Positions 48,277 through 56,813 of a stretch of DNA of 64,000 nt are shown here, piece by piece. The first letter of the stretch is position 1, and each line of letters starts with the position of its first letter. The translations under genes and the position numbers were made by a program. The DNA comes from Alistipes sp. An66. GTDB taxonomy: Bacteria; Bacteroidota; Bacteroidia; Bacteroidales; Rikenellaceae. Location: positions 172,195 to 236,194 of the forward strand of contig NZ_NFHT01000003.1 of the NCBI RefSeq assembly GCF_002161445.1, read 5' to 3'. The notes under the pieces are model-generated. The model worked only from the letters and a program-made list of their open reading frames with translations. It was not told where the DNA came from and made no database searches.

Positions 48277-49047
48277 ATGGGAAAGGTAATCGCACTGGCC
48301 AACCAGAAGGGCGGCGTCGGAAAGACCACGACGGCCATCAATCTGGCGGCATCGCTGGCCTTGCTGGGCAAAAAGGTGTTGCTGCTCGACGCCGATCCGC
48401 AGGCCAACGCCACCTCGGGACTGGGCTTCGACATCAACCTCGAAGGCATCTACGAATGCCTCGCCGGCCAGAAACAGGCCGAAGAGGTCATCCTGCGGAG
48501 CCCCGACGTGAAGAATCTCTGGCTGCTGCCCTCGTCGATCGACCTGGTGGCCGCCGACACCGAACTGCCGAAGATGGAGAACGCCCACTTCGTCATGAAA
48601 CGCATCGTCGACTCCGTGCGCGAACGCTTCGACTACATCTTCATCGACTGCTCCCCGTCGCTCGGATACACGACCGTCAACATCCTCACCGCGGCCGACT
48701 CGGTGCTGATCCCCGTGCAGTGCGAATACCTCGCGCTCGAAGGGCTCTCCAAACTGCTCAACACGATCCGCAAGGTCAAGTCGGGGCTCAACCCGTCGCT
48801 CGACATCGAAGGCTTCCTGCTGACGATGTACATGCGCAACCGCCTGAACAATCAGGTCGTCACCGAGGTCCGCGAACACTTCGGGGAACTGGCCTACGAC
48901 ACAATAATCCAGCGCAACATCCGTTTGGGAGAAGCCCCCTCGCACGGAAAGCCCGTCATGCTCTACGACGCCGGGGCCGTGGGCTCGGAGAACTACCTGA
49001 ACCTGGCCCGGGAGTTTCTGAAACGCAACCGCCGGAAACGCAACTGA
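48277..49047 (+). CDS. parA: Chromosome partitioning ATPase ParA/Soj
   Basis: A 256-residue ParA/MinD-type ATPase. The deviant Walker A motif [18 protein letters not shown] is at residues 11-28, with [16 protein letters not shown] next and [11 protein letters not shown] as Walker B region. The length is that of chromosomal Soj without an N-terminal DNA-binding extension. It moves origin regions along the nucleoid together with ParB, encoded 67 bp downstream. Confidence 0.95.
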   Translation: MGKVIALANQKGGVGKTTTAINLAASLALLGKKVLLLDADPQANATSGLGFDINLEGIYECLAGQKQAEEVILRSPDVKNLWLLPSSIDLVAADTELPKMENAHFVMKRIVDSVRERFDYIFIDCSPSLGYTTVNILTAADSVLIPVQCEYLALEGLSKLLNTIRKVKSGLNPSLDIEGFLLTMYMRNRLNNQVVTEVREHFGELAYDTIIQRNIRLGEAPSHGKPVMLYDAGAVGSENYLNLAREFLKRNRRKRN

Positions 49048-49114
49048 AAACTCCGGAGAAGGGTCCCGATGCAAGGGGCTCCATCCGGCACCCTATAATA
49101 ACACGCGAAAAGTC

Positions 49115-49987
49115 ATGAAAGCACAGAAGGGATTAGGCCGGGGTCTCGACGCCATTTTCGGCAGCGAGCCCATCGACGCAAAGCTCAAACCCATGAGCCG
49201 GATGGCCGAGATCGAAATCGCCGACATCATACCCAACCCTACGCAGCCGCGCACGCAGTTCGACGAGGAGTCCCTCGACGAACTGGCCGATTCGATCCGC
49301 CAGTTAGGGGTCATCCAACCCGTGACGGTGAAGAAGACCGACGACGGGAAATACATCCTCATCAGCGGCGAACGACGCTGGCGGGCCGCGCAGCGCGCCG
49401 ACCTGACAACCCTCCCGGCCTACATCCGCGAGGCGGACGACGAGAACCTCCACGCCATGGCCCTCGTGGAGAACATCCAGCGCCAGGACCTCAACGCCAT
49501 CGAGATCGCCCTGGGCATGCAGCGCCTGATCGACGAGTGCCACCTCACGCAGGACGCCCTCTCCGAAAAGGTCGGCAAGAAACGCTCCTCGGTCTCGAAC
49601 TACCTGCGCCTGCTCAAACTCCCCGACGAGGTGCAGCTGGCTCTCAAAGAGGGGCTCATCTCGATGGGCCATGCGAAGGCCATCGCCGGCGCACCGGCCG
49701 AACAGCAGCTGCGGGTACTGAAACGCTGCATCAGAAAGGACCTTTCGGTGCGTCAGGTCGAGGAGCTGGTGCGCACGCTCGCCGAAACCCCCGCCAAAGA
49801 GGCACAGAATGTGGAGGACGAAGAGTATCCCGAGAGCTACTCGCGGCTGGTCGAGGCGCTCGAACCGATCTTCTCGCAGGAGATCTCGATCAAGCGCGCG
49901 AAAAACGGCGGCGGCAAGATCGTCATCGGCTTCGACGACGACCGGGATATCGAACGCTTCATCGAACGATTTGCCAAACGCCCCTAA
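49115..49987 (+). CDS. parB: Chromosome partitioning protein ParB/Spo0J
   Basis: A 290-residue ParB with the arginine patch GERRWRAAQRA, the CTPase-linked N-terminal domain (PNPTQPRTQFDEESLDELAD), the AMALVENIQRQDLNAIEIAL motif, an HTH (LSEKVGKKRSSVSNYLRLLK) and a C-terminal dimer domain. It starts with the typical ParA-stimulating KGLGRGLDAIFG segment. A parS site was not found in the window. Confidence 0.95.
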   Translation: MKAQKGLGRGLDAIFGSEPIDAKLKPMSRMAEIEIADIIPNPTQPRTQFDEESLDELADSIRQLGVIQPVTVKKTDDGKYILISGERRWRAAQRADLTTLPAYIREADDENLHAMALVENIQRQDLNAIEIALGMQRLIDECHLTQDALSEKVGKKRSSVSNYLRLLKLPDEVQLALKEGLISMGHAKAIAGAPAEQQLRVLKRCIRKDLSVRQVEELVRTLAETPAKEAQNVEDEEYPESYSRLVEALEPIFSQEISIKRAKNGGGKIVIGFDDDRDIERFIERFAKRP

Positions 49988-50000
49988 ACCGCAGCCTTCC

Positions 50001-51170
50001 ATGTCGAAAATCCGGTTCCTCCTTCCGCTCCTGGGCTGTCTCCTGCTGGGAATGCAGGCCGCCGAAGCACAGCTGCCCCGCAGCGCACGCAGCATCGTGC
50101 GCGGCGGCATGTTCCAGAAACCGGATTCGCTGCGGGCCAAACGCGACTCGATCCGGTTCGCGGAGCTCGCCCTGCGGATCGACTCGGCCCAGACGCTCGA
50201 CTACCCCATCGACTCGGCAGCCGTGGCAATGCTGCGCACGGACGACCTGCTGGAACTCGACTCGATCGCACTGGCGCGCTACGACGCCGCACTGCACGGC
50301 ATCGACACCACGACCAAACGCAAGGTCTACAAGAAGGGGTGGTTCATGAGCGACTCGATGTCGCTCTCGAAGGTGTGCTGGATCTCGACCGTCCTGCCCG
50401 GATACGGACAGATCTACAACAAACAGTACTGGAAACTCCCGATCCTCTACGGACTGGTGGGCACGGGACTGGGGCTCTACATCCACGAAAACAAAATCTA
50501 CAAGCCGCTGCGGCGCCAGTACAACTCCTACACGAACGTGAGCCTGTCGCGCACGCCCGAACTCGACGCGCTGCAAACCAAGATGATCCGCAGCAACACG
50601 CGCCGGCAGATCTACCTCGGAGTGACGATCGCCTCGTACATCTACTTCATCGGCGACGCCGCGGTGAGCTACAAGACCAACGACGTGTCGAGCGTCAAGA
50701 AGGCCACCACGCTGGCGTGCATCTTCCCCGGCGCGGGCCAGATCTACAACCGCAGCTACTGGAAGGTGCCGTTCGTCGTCGGCGGATTCGCCTCGATGAT
50801 CTACTGCATCGACTGGAACAACCGCGGCTTCCAACGCTTCAAGAAGGCCTACAACCTGCTGGCCGACTACGAACAGCATCCCGAAAACTATCCGAACGGC
50901 CCGACCGACGAGTTTCGGGGCCGCTATTCGTCGGACTTCATCAAGAACCTGCGCGACAACTACCGGCGCAACCGCGACCTGTGCATCATCATTTCGGGAG
51001 CGCTCTACGTCCTGCAAATCATCGACGCCCATGTCGACGCCCACCTGAAAGACTACGACATCTCGGACGACCTGTCGATGAACCTCGAACCGCTGGTCAA
51101 TTACACGTACGTTCCGACGCTGGGCGGCAACCGTCCGGTCTTCGGATTCAATTTGAGCCTGAACTTTTAG
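50001..51170 (+). CDS. DUF5683 domain-containing protein
   Basis: A 389-residue protein with a signal peptide (KIRFLLPLLGCLLLGMQAAEA). The DUF5683 core has paired motifs around VLPGYGQIYNKQYWKLPILY and IFPGAGQIYNRSYWKVPFVV, each a membrane or hairpin segment with conserved GxGQIYN. The exact role is unknown; the family is confined mainly to Bacteroidota envelopes. ATG 50001 lies 13 bp after parB, and the next gene follows after 3 bp, so all belong to one parAB-led unit. Confidence 0.88.
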   Translation: MSKIRFLLPLLGCLLLGMQAAEAQLPRSARSIVRGGMFQKPDSLRAKRDSIRFAELALRIDSAQTLDYPIDSAAVAMLRTDDLLELDSIALARYDAALHGIDTTTKRKVYKKGWFMSDSMSLSKVCWISTVLPGYGQIYNKQYWKLPILYGLVGTGLGLYIHENKIYKPLRRQYNSYTNVSLSRTPELDALQTKMIRSNTRRQIYLGVTIASYIYFIGDAAVSYKTNDVSSVKKATTLACIFPGAGQIYNRSYWKVPFVVGGFASMIYCIDWNNRGFQRFKKAYNLLADYEQHPENYPNGPTDEFRGRYSSDFIKNLRDNYRRNRDLCIIISGALYVLQIIDAHVDAHLKDYDISDDLSMNLEPLVNYTYVPTLGGNRPVFGFNLSLNF

Positions 51171-51173
51171 ACG

Positions 51174-52547
51174 ATGAGAAAACTCCTGATACTCGCCCTG
51201 CTGGCCGCCCTCTCCGCCCCGGCATGGGGTCTCGACCGCAGCCCGCGCAAGAAGAAACGCGATAAAAAGTCCCGGAGCGAACAGACCGTTCCGGCAACCG
51301 TTGCGGATACGTTGCGGACCGTCTGCCCGGAACCCGTGGAAGAGCCGACGCCACCCGTGGCAGAAGAGCCCGAACTGAACGACATCACGCTGGGGCTGAC
51401 GGCCGAACAGGCCGACTCGCTGCTGGCCGTCTGGCGCGAACGGCAGCGGCAGGACGCCTACGACGAATTCTTCAAACGCTACATCCTCGAAGATTCGACG
51501 GTGATCGCCGACCAGACCCCCGATTCGGTCTATGCGCGGCGCCTGCTGGATCTGGCCTCGCCGATCCAACTGCCGTTCAACGCAATCGTCAAGAACTACA
51601 TCAACCGCTATATCGACCCGCGTTCGGGGACGATCAGCCGGATCCTCGGCATGTCGCAATACTACTTCCCGATCATCGAGGAGGCATTGCTCCGGGCGGA
51701 ACTTCCGGTCGAGCTGCGGGCCCTGCCGATCATCGAATCGGCCTTGTCGACCACGGCGGTCTCGCCGATGGGCGCCGTGGGGCTGTGGCAGTTCATGCCG
51801 ACGACGGGCAAGAGCTACGGACTGGAAATCAATTCGCTGGTCGACGAGCGCCGCGACCCCTACCGGGCCACGCAGGCTGCGTGCCGCTACCTGAAAGACC
51901 TCTACAAGATCTACAACGACTGGACGCTGGCCATCGCAGCCTACAACTGCGGTCCGGGAAACGTCAACAAGGCCATGGCCCGTTCGGGCGGCAAGACCTT
52001 CTGGGAGATCTACGACTACCTGCCGCGCGAGACCCGCGGGTATGTCCCGGCCTTCATCGGCGCGACCTACGCCTATGCCTACCACCAGCTCCACGAGATC
52101 GAGCCGACCGAAGCGCCGATTCCGCTCTCGGTGGACACGCTGCACATCGCGCGGCTGATGCATCTGAACCAGATCTCCTCGACGATCGACGTCCCGCTGG
52201 AAACGTTGCGGCAACTCAACCCGCAATACAAACTGGACATCATCCCGGCGACGACCAAAGCCTACACGCTGGTGCTCCCGCAACGCAACATCGCGCAATA
52301 CATCGCCCACGAGCCTGAAATTCAGGCCAAGGACTCGATGTATCTCAAAGAGTACATCAACCCGGCGAACATCGACAAGAAACGCCAGGAGCGCAGCGGC
52401 ACGATCTACGTGGTCAAGAAGGGCGATACGCTGGGCGCCATCGCCCGCCGCTACCGCGTGACGACCTCGCAACTGATGCGCTGGAACAACATCAAGAACG
52501 CACACAAGCTCCGGATCGGACAACGGCTCCGGATCGAAGGCCGGTAA
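51174..52547 (+). CDS. Membrane-bound lytic transglycosylase (MltD-like) with LysM
   Basis: A 457-residue SLT-type transglycosylase. Signal peptide at the start (KLLILALLAALSAPAWG). The catalytic Glu is in LPIIESALSTTAVSPMGAVG, with GLWQFMPTTGKSYGL after it and NCGPGNVNKAMA later, all SLT family signatures. The C-terminus has a LysM domain (IYVVKKGDTLGAIARRYRVT) that would bind peptidoglycan. It starts 3 bp after the DUF5683 gene, and its TAA overlaps the mnmE ATG. Confidence 0.92.
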   Translation: MRKLLILALLAALSAPAWGLDRSPRKKKRDKKSRSEQTVPATVADTLRTVCPEPVEEPTPPVAEEPELNDITLGLTAEQADSLLAVWRERQRQDAYDEFFKRYILEDSTVIADQTPDSVYARRLLDLASPIQLPFNAIVKNYINRYIDPRSGTISRILGMSQYYFPIIEEALLRAELPVELRALPIIESALSTTAVSPMGAVGLWQFMPTTGKSYGLEINSLVDERRDPYRATQAACRYLKDLYKIYNDWTLAIAAYNCGPGNVNKAMARSGGKTFWEIYDYLPRETRGYVPAFIGATYAYAYHQLHEIEPTEAPIPLSVDTLHIARLMHLNQISSTIDVPLETLRQLNPQYKLDIIPATTKAYTLVLPQRNIAQYIAHEPEIQAKDSMYLKEYINPANIDKKRQERSGTIYVVKKGDTLGAIARRYRVTTSQLMRWNNIKNAHKLRIGQRLRIEGR

Positions 52548-53905
52548 TGATTTCGGATCACGATACGATCGTCGCCCCGGCGACGGCTCCCGGGGGAGCC
52601 CTCGCGGTCATCCGCGTGAGCGGTGCGGAGGCTTTGTCGCTCTGCGACCGGATCTTCCGGGGACGGCAGGCGTTGGCCGCTGCGGCCGGGAACACGGTCC
52701 ACTACGGCCGGATTCCGGACGGCGAACGCGTGGTAGACGACGTACTGGCGACCGTCTTCCGGGCTCCGCACTCCTACACGGGCGAGGATTCGGTCGAAAT
52801 CTCGTGCCACGGTTCCCCGTACATCGTTTCGGAGATTCTCCGCCTGCTGATCGCTGCGGGCGGCCGCATGGCCCGGCCGGGAGAGTTCACGATCCGCGCC
52901 TACCTGGCCGGGAAACTCGACCTCTCGCAGGCCGAAGCCGTGGCGGACCTGATCGCCTCGTCGAACCGCGCGGCGCATGCGCTGGCCACGAACCAAATGC
53001 GCGGCGGCTACTCCGAAGAGTTGGAGGAGCTTCGGGACCAATTATTGAATCTTACCTCGCTGCTGGAACTGGAACTGGATTTCTCGGAGGAGGATGTGGA
53101 GTTTGCGGACCGGAGGGCGTTGCGCGAGACGATGGAGCGCATCGGCGCGGAGATCGAGCGGCTGCGCAACTCCTTTGCCCTGGGCAATGCGATCAAGGAG
53201 GGGGTTGCGGTGGCGATCGTGGGAGCTCCGAATGTCGGAAAGTCGACGCTGCTGAACCGGCTGCTGAATGAGGATCGCGCGATGGTTTCGGAGATTGCCG
53301 GCACGACGCGCGACGTGATCGAAGAGCGGGCCAATATCGGCGGTGTGCTGTTCCGGTTTCTCGACACGGCGGGAATCCGTGCGACGGGCGACCGGCTGGA
53401 ACGTATGGGCATCGAACGCACGATGGAGAGCATCCGCCGGGCGCAGGTGGTGGTCCACCTGCTCGACGCCCGGACGATGAACGGATCGAAGGCATCGGAA
53501 CCGGAATTCACGCTTCGTCCGGATCAGCGGTTGTTGACGGTGGTCAACAAGACAGATGCTTTACCGGAGGGCTTCCGGTTGCCGAAGGGAGTACTTGGGA
53601 TTTCGGCCAAACGGGGAGACGGGATCGAGGCGTTGTGTGAAGCGCTGCGGAATGCGGTCGATACGGAGGGGCTGTACCACGGCGACGCGGTAGTATCGAA
53701 CAGCCGCCACTACGAGGCTCTGACGGCGGCGCGTGAATCCTTGCACCGCGCCATGGAGAGTCTGGACGAAGGGCTTCCGGCGGACTTGTTAAGTGAAGAG
53801 ATCCGGCCGGTGATCCGGCATCTGGGCGAGATCACGGGACGTGGGGCTATCGCCCCGGACGAAGTTCTGAACAATATCTTCTCAAAGTTCTGCATCGGAA
53901 AGTAA
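52547..53905 (+). CDS. mnmE: tRNA uridine-5-carboxymethylaminomethyl modification GTPase
   Basis: A 452-residue MnmE/TrmE that with MnmG modifies U34 of certain tRNAs. The N-terminal folate-binding domain (DTIVAPATAPGGALAVIRVS), central helical domain and inserted G domain (GAPNVGKSTLLNRLL, DTAGIRATGD, NKTD) are present, and the protein ends with the invariant FCIGK. ATG 52547 overlaps the previous stop. The 18 bp that encode the end (53888-53905) resemble the attachment site used by SGI1-type elements, and an integrase gene begins 204 bp downstream. Confidence 0.96.
   Translation: MISDHDTIVAPATAPGGALAVIRVSGAEALSLCDRIFRGRQALAAAAGNTVHYGRIPDGERVVDDVLATVFRAPHSYTGEDSVEISCHGSPYIVSEILRLLIAAGGRMARPGEFTIRAYLAGKLDLSQAEAVADLIASSNRAAHALATNQMRGGYSEELEELRDQLLNLTSLLELELDFSEEDVEFADRRALRETMERIGAEIERLRNSFALGNAIKEGVAVAIVGAPNVGKSTLLNRLLNEDRAMVSEIAGTTRDVIEERANIGGVLFRFLDTAGIRATGDRLERMGIERTMESIRRAQVVVHLLDARTMNGSKASEPEFTLRPDQRLLTVVNKTDALPEGFRLPKGVLGISAKRGDGIEALCEALRNAVDTEGLYHGDAVVSNSRHYEALTAARESLHRAMESLDEGLPADLLSEEIRPVIRHLGEITGRGAIAPDEVLNNIFSKFCIGK
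53888..53905. other. Candidate attachment-site half (attL) at the mnmE 3' end
   Basis: TTCTGCATCGGAAAGTAA, encoding FCIGK-stop, differs at about three positions from the SGI1 repeat as I remember it (TTCTGTATYGGKAAGTAA). Similarity alone could reflect conservation of MnmE; the adjacent integrase gene makes attachment plausible. No second copy was found before 64000. Confidence 0.45.
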
Positions 53906-53968
53906 CTCGACCGAAGAAAAATCGAGCAAAACGCAGAATAATTACCAATAAATCAACGAATTACAACA

Positions 53969-53986
53969 GAAAATCGAGCGATTTTC
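53969..53986. repeat. Palindrome GAAAATCG-AG-CGATTTTC near the element end
   Basis: Perfect 8-bp arms around AG, about 65 bp after mnmE. The decamer AAAATCGAGC also occurs directly repeated at 53917-53926 and 53970-53979. It may be a weak mnmE terminator or an integrase core site. Confidence 0.5.
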
Positions 53987-54009
53987 TAGAGTTCGTTTTT
54001 GCCGTAGAG

Positions 54010-54067
54010 GTGTAAATTTTACACTCCATTTACACCTCGAAAACGCCGAGGTGTAAAAAAGTGTAAA
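54010..54067. repeat. Cluster of five GTGTAAA heptamers before the integrase gene
   Basis: Copies at 54010-54016 (+), 54018-54024 (-), 54029-54035 (-), 54051-54057 (+) and 54061-54067 (+). The first pair forms a palindrome, the third and fourth an 11-bp-arm inverted repeat (TTTACACCTCG). They end just before the integrase -7 box, so they may be arm sites or an operator. Confidence 0.7.
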
Positions 54068-54077
54068 AATATTTTTC

Positions 54078-54085
54078 TATCTTTG
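54078..54085 (+). promoter_or_regulatory. -7 box of the integrase gene
   Basis: TATCTTTG, 24 bp before the ATG at 54109. The -33 region is occupied by the GTGTAAA repeats, which could make expression self-controlled. Confidence 0.55.
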
Positions 54086-54108
54086 CCCTGAACCAAAACC
54101 TCGACACC

Positions 54109-55233
54109 ATGGAAATCAAACTTCATCAAAAACCACAGCGCTCGACGGGACGCACCTCGCTGGTGCTGGAGTACTACTATGGCTACACGCGCGATGAGGA
54201 GGGGCGGATCAAGCACCGCCGCAAATTCGAGACCCTCGAATACTTCCTCTACACCACACCCCGCAACAAGGCCGAGCGCGATCACAACAAGATCAACCTG
54301 GAGATGGCCGAAAAGGTCAAGGCCAAACGGCTGCTTGACGAGCAGAACGAGCAGTACGGGTTCGCCGGACAGTTCAAGATCCGCACCAACCTGGTCGAAT
54401 TTATCCGCGGCATGGTCGAGCAGCGCAAGGATTCGCCCGGCAACTGGGGCAACTGGGACAGCATGCTGAAACACCTGATCGCCTATGCGGGGACGGAGAC
54501 CACCTTCGAACGGATCGACCGACGGTTCGTCGAGGGATTCCGCAACTACCTCGCCAAGGAGGCCCGCACGAAGAGCGGCACCGCCCTCTCGGCCAACAGC
54601 CAGAACAGCTACTTTCTGAAATTCAAGGCGGCGTTGAACCGGGCCGTCGAGGAGGGGATCGTCACCCAATCGCCCGCCATGGGGGTCAAGGCCACACGAA
54701 CCGAGGACGTCCACCGCGAATACCTCACGGTCGAGGAGCTGCAGCGGCTGGTCAAGACCGACTGCTCCTACCCGGTGCTAAAGGATGCCTTCATCTTCTC
54801 GTGTCTGACGGGCATGCGCTGGAGCGACATCAACAAGCTGACGTGGGGCGAGGTGCAGGAGTTCGACGGCGGCACGCGCGTGGTCTTCCGCCAGAAGAAG
54901 ACCCGCGGTCTGGAGTACCTCGACATCTCCGAGCAGGCCGTGCGCTACATGGGGCCGCGCGGCAGGGCCGACGAGCGGGTCTTCTCGGGGCTGAAATACT
55001 CCGCCTGGCACAACCTCGCGCTGCGCGAATGGTGCATGAAGGCAGGCATCACGAAGCATATCACCTTCCACTGCGGGCGCCACACCTTCGCCGTGCTCCA
55101 GCTCTCATTGGGTACCGAGATCTACACCCTCTCGAAGCTCCTCGGCCACCGCGAGCTGAAGACCACACAGGTCTATGCGCAGATTATGGACGAGAAGAAA
55201 CGCGAAGCGGTGAACCGGATTCCGGAATTATGA
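54109..55233 (+). CDS. Tyrosine-type site-specific recombinase (integrase)
   Basis: A 374-residue phage-integrase family protein. The N-terminal arm-binding/SAM-like core domain (about 1-200) is followed by the catalytic domain with Arg237 (TGMRWSD), Lys near 263, His321-x-x-Arg324 (HCGRHTF), His347 (LGHREL) and nucleophile Tyr356 (TTQVYAQIM). All residues for strand transfer are present, so the enzyme appears intact. It probably inserts the element at the 3' end of mnmE. Codon use is GC-rich, like the host. Confidence 0.93.
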   Translation: MEIKLHQKPQRSTGRTSLVLEYYYGYTRDEEGRIKHRRKFETLEYFLYTTPRNKAERDHNKINLEMAEKVKAKRLLDEQNEQYGFAGQFKIRTNLVEFIRGMVEQRKDSPGNWGNWDSMLKHLIAYAGTETTFERIDRRFVEGFRNYLAKEARTKSGTALSANSQNSYFLKFKAALNRAVEEGIVTQSPAMGVKATRTEDVHREYLTVEELQRLVKTDCSYPVLKDAFIFSCLTGMRWSDINKLTWGEVQEFDGGTRVVFRQKKTRGLEYLDISEQAVRYMGPRGRADERVFSGLKYSAWHNLALREWCMKAGITKHITFHCGRHTFAVLQLSLGTEIYTLSKLLGHRELKTTQVYAQIMDEKKREAVNRIPEL

Positions 55234-55288
55234 TTATCTTTGGAAGACGGGGCTTCAGCCTTCACCCCCGCACCGCAACCGACCGCCC

Positions 55289-56236
55289 ATGAACCGCATC
55301 GAATACATCCGTTACTCGCACCGTCGTGCCAACAGCAGGGTTCGTGCATGGATCGGGAGCGTACGCGCGCAACTCGCGCGTCGGAGCCGGTTGCTGGGCT
55401 GGATCTGGATGGTGCCGGGATCGATCTTCTATGCGCTGGTCGTCCTCTTCAGCTGGCTCACCTTCTGCGTCGTTCTCTTCAAGGATCCCCGCTTCACGCT
55501 CCACTACCTGGAGAGCGAGATCGAGTGCCGCGGACTCACCGGTGCGGAGGTCCGCCACTACCTCGACGAGCAGCACCGCGACTACGAACGTCGGCTGGCC
55601 TACGGCAACTTCACGCGCGACGAACAGCGGCGCATCGACCAGACCTTCGCGTACCTCTACAACCGCTACCCTGCCCCCATACGGGACGACCTCAACGCCC
55701 GGCTCGACGAGGTGCAGAGCGCCGTTGCGGAGATTGCCGGCTTCACGCGGCAGCGGCAGGAGGAGCTGGAGCAGGCCCGGGAGCGCGAAACCGCCCTGCA
55801 GGTGCAGGCCGAGAAACGCCGCGCCATCAACCGCAGCCGCACGGGATTCGACCCCACGCCGGAGGACTTCTCGCCGCGCCTTACCGACCGCCAGCTCGAT
55901 CTGCTGACCGAACACATCAACCGCATCGGCCTCTTCCGGCGCGACGTCACCCGACCGGAGGTTGAGTCGCTGCTCGCCTGCCAACTCCCGGAACCGTTGC
56001 AGACGACCCACAACAAGCTGCTGGCGCTGCTGCTCGAATCGTTGAGTGCCGCGCGGTTCATCACCCCGAAGTGGCAGCGCGTGGCAGGAGCCAAGGGATG
56101 CTTCCTCTCGAAGCTGGGCAAACCGCTTACGGCCAAGGATCTCTCGGCGGCCAAGCAGATGGCCGACATCATTGACGCGAAACGCGAGCAGCAGATTCTC
56201 GACTGCATCCGGGCCCTGGAGGCCGCGCAGTCATAG
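55289..56236 (+). CDS. Hypothetical membrane protein with coiled-coil, mobile-element encoded
   Basis: A 315-residue protein: a basic N-terminus, one membrane helix (residues about 41-66, IWMVPGSIFYALVVLFSWLT), then a charged region with coiled-coil look (RQRQEELEQARERETALQVQ) and a C-terminal domain rich in Leu/Arg/Lys. No known family recognised. It lies 55 bp after the integrase gene in the same direction. Proteins of this general build sit beside integrases in Bacteroidota elements, but function is unknown. Confidence 0.78.
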   Translation: MNRIEYIRYSHRRANSRVRAWIGSVRAQLARRSRLLGWIWMVPGSIFYALVVLFSWLTFCVVLFKDPRFTLHYLESEIECRGLTGAEVRHYLDEQHRDYERRLAYGNFTRDEQRRIDQTFAYLYNRYPAPIRDDLNARLDEVQSAVAEIAGFTRQRQEELEQARERETALQVQAEKRRAINRSRTGFDPTPEDFSPRLTDRQLDLLTEHINRIGLFRRDVTRPEVESLLACQLPEPLQTTHNKLLALLLESLSAARFITPKWQRVAGAKGCFLSKLGKPLTAKDLSAAKQMADIIDAKREQQILDCIRALEAAQS

Positions 56237-56462
56237 CCTGCCCGTAGACGCCGACAGGCACGGACAATGTCTCCCTTTTCGGGGTTCCGCCGTCGTGTTT
56301 GCAGGGTGCCAGTACGCGGGAAAAAGATGGGAAAGATTGTCCAAACAAGCGGAAACGTTGGCAGACAATGTCGCCAGCCTTTTTTCTTCGTTTTTTTGTC
56401 TCTGTAATTACAAGCCTGTGCGTTGTGCAACGCCTTTGTCAAACCTTTTAAATTGTGTTTTT

Positions 56463-56756
56463 ATGCAAATGAGTCTAACCGTCGAGGAACGTCTCGACCG
56501 CATCGAACAACTGCTGCGCGGACAGAAGAATGTCCTGAACTTTTCCGAAGCCTGCGACTTCACAGGCATCTCACCGAGCTACATGTACAAACTCACCCAC
56601 AGCGCCCGCATCCCCCACTACAAGCCTCACGGCAAGAATGTCTACTTCCTGCGCGAGGAGCTCGAACAGTGGCTGCTGCAGAATCCCGTGCGGACCGCCG
56701 AACAGAAGGATCGCGAGGCGACCGAGTTCGTCCTTCGCAAACAACGTCCGAGATAG
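56463..56756 (+). CDS. Excisionase-like helix-turn-helix DNA-binding protein
   Basis: A 97-residue protein with a MerR/Xis-type HTH_17 domain: NFSEACDFTGISPSYMYKLT as the recognition unit and HYKPHGKNVYFLREELEQWL as the wing. The start may be ATG 56463 or 56469. The location after an integrase gene suggests control of excision (recombination directionality) or of element genes. The 226-bp gap before it (56237-56462) contains a short palindrome GCGTTG-TG-CAACGC at 56420-56433. Confidence 0.85.
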   Translation: MQMSLTVEERLDRIEQLLRGQKNVLNFSEACDFTGISPSYMYKLTHSARIPHYKPHGKNVYFLREELEQWLLQNPVRTAEQKDREATEFVLRKQRPR

Positions 56757-56813
56757 CGGCACGCATCGGTCCGACCGGTCCCAAGCCCATCGGGGCGGCC
56801 GGATTATCTACCC

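Noticed and set aside
53906..54008. tRNA gene as the integration target
   Set aside because: No cloverleaf or T-loop sequence found; the mnmE end is the better candidate target.
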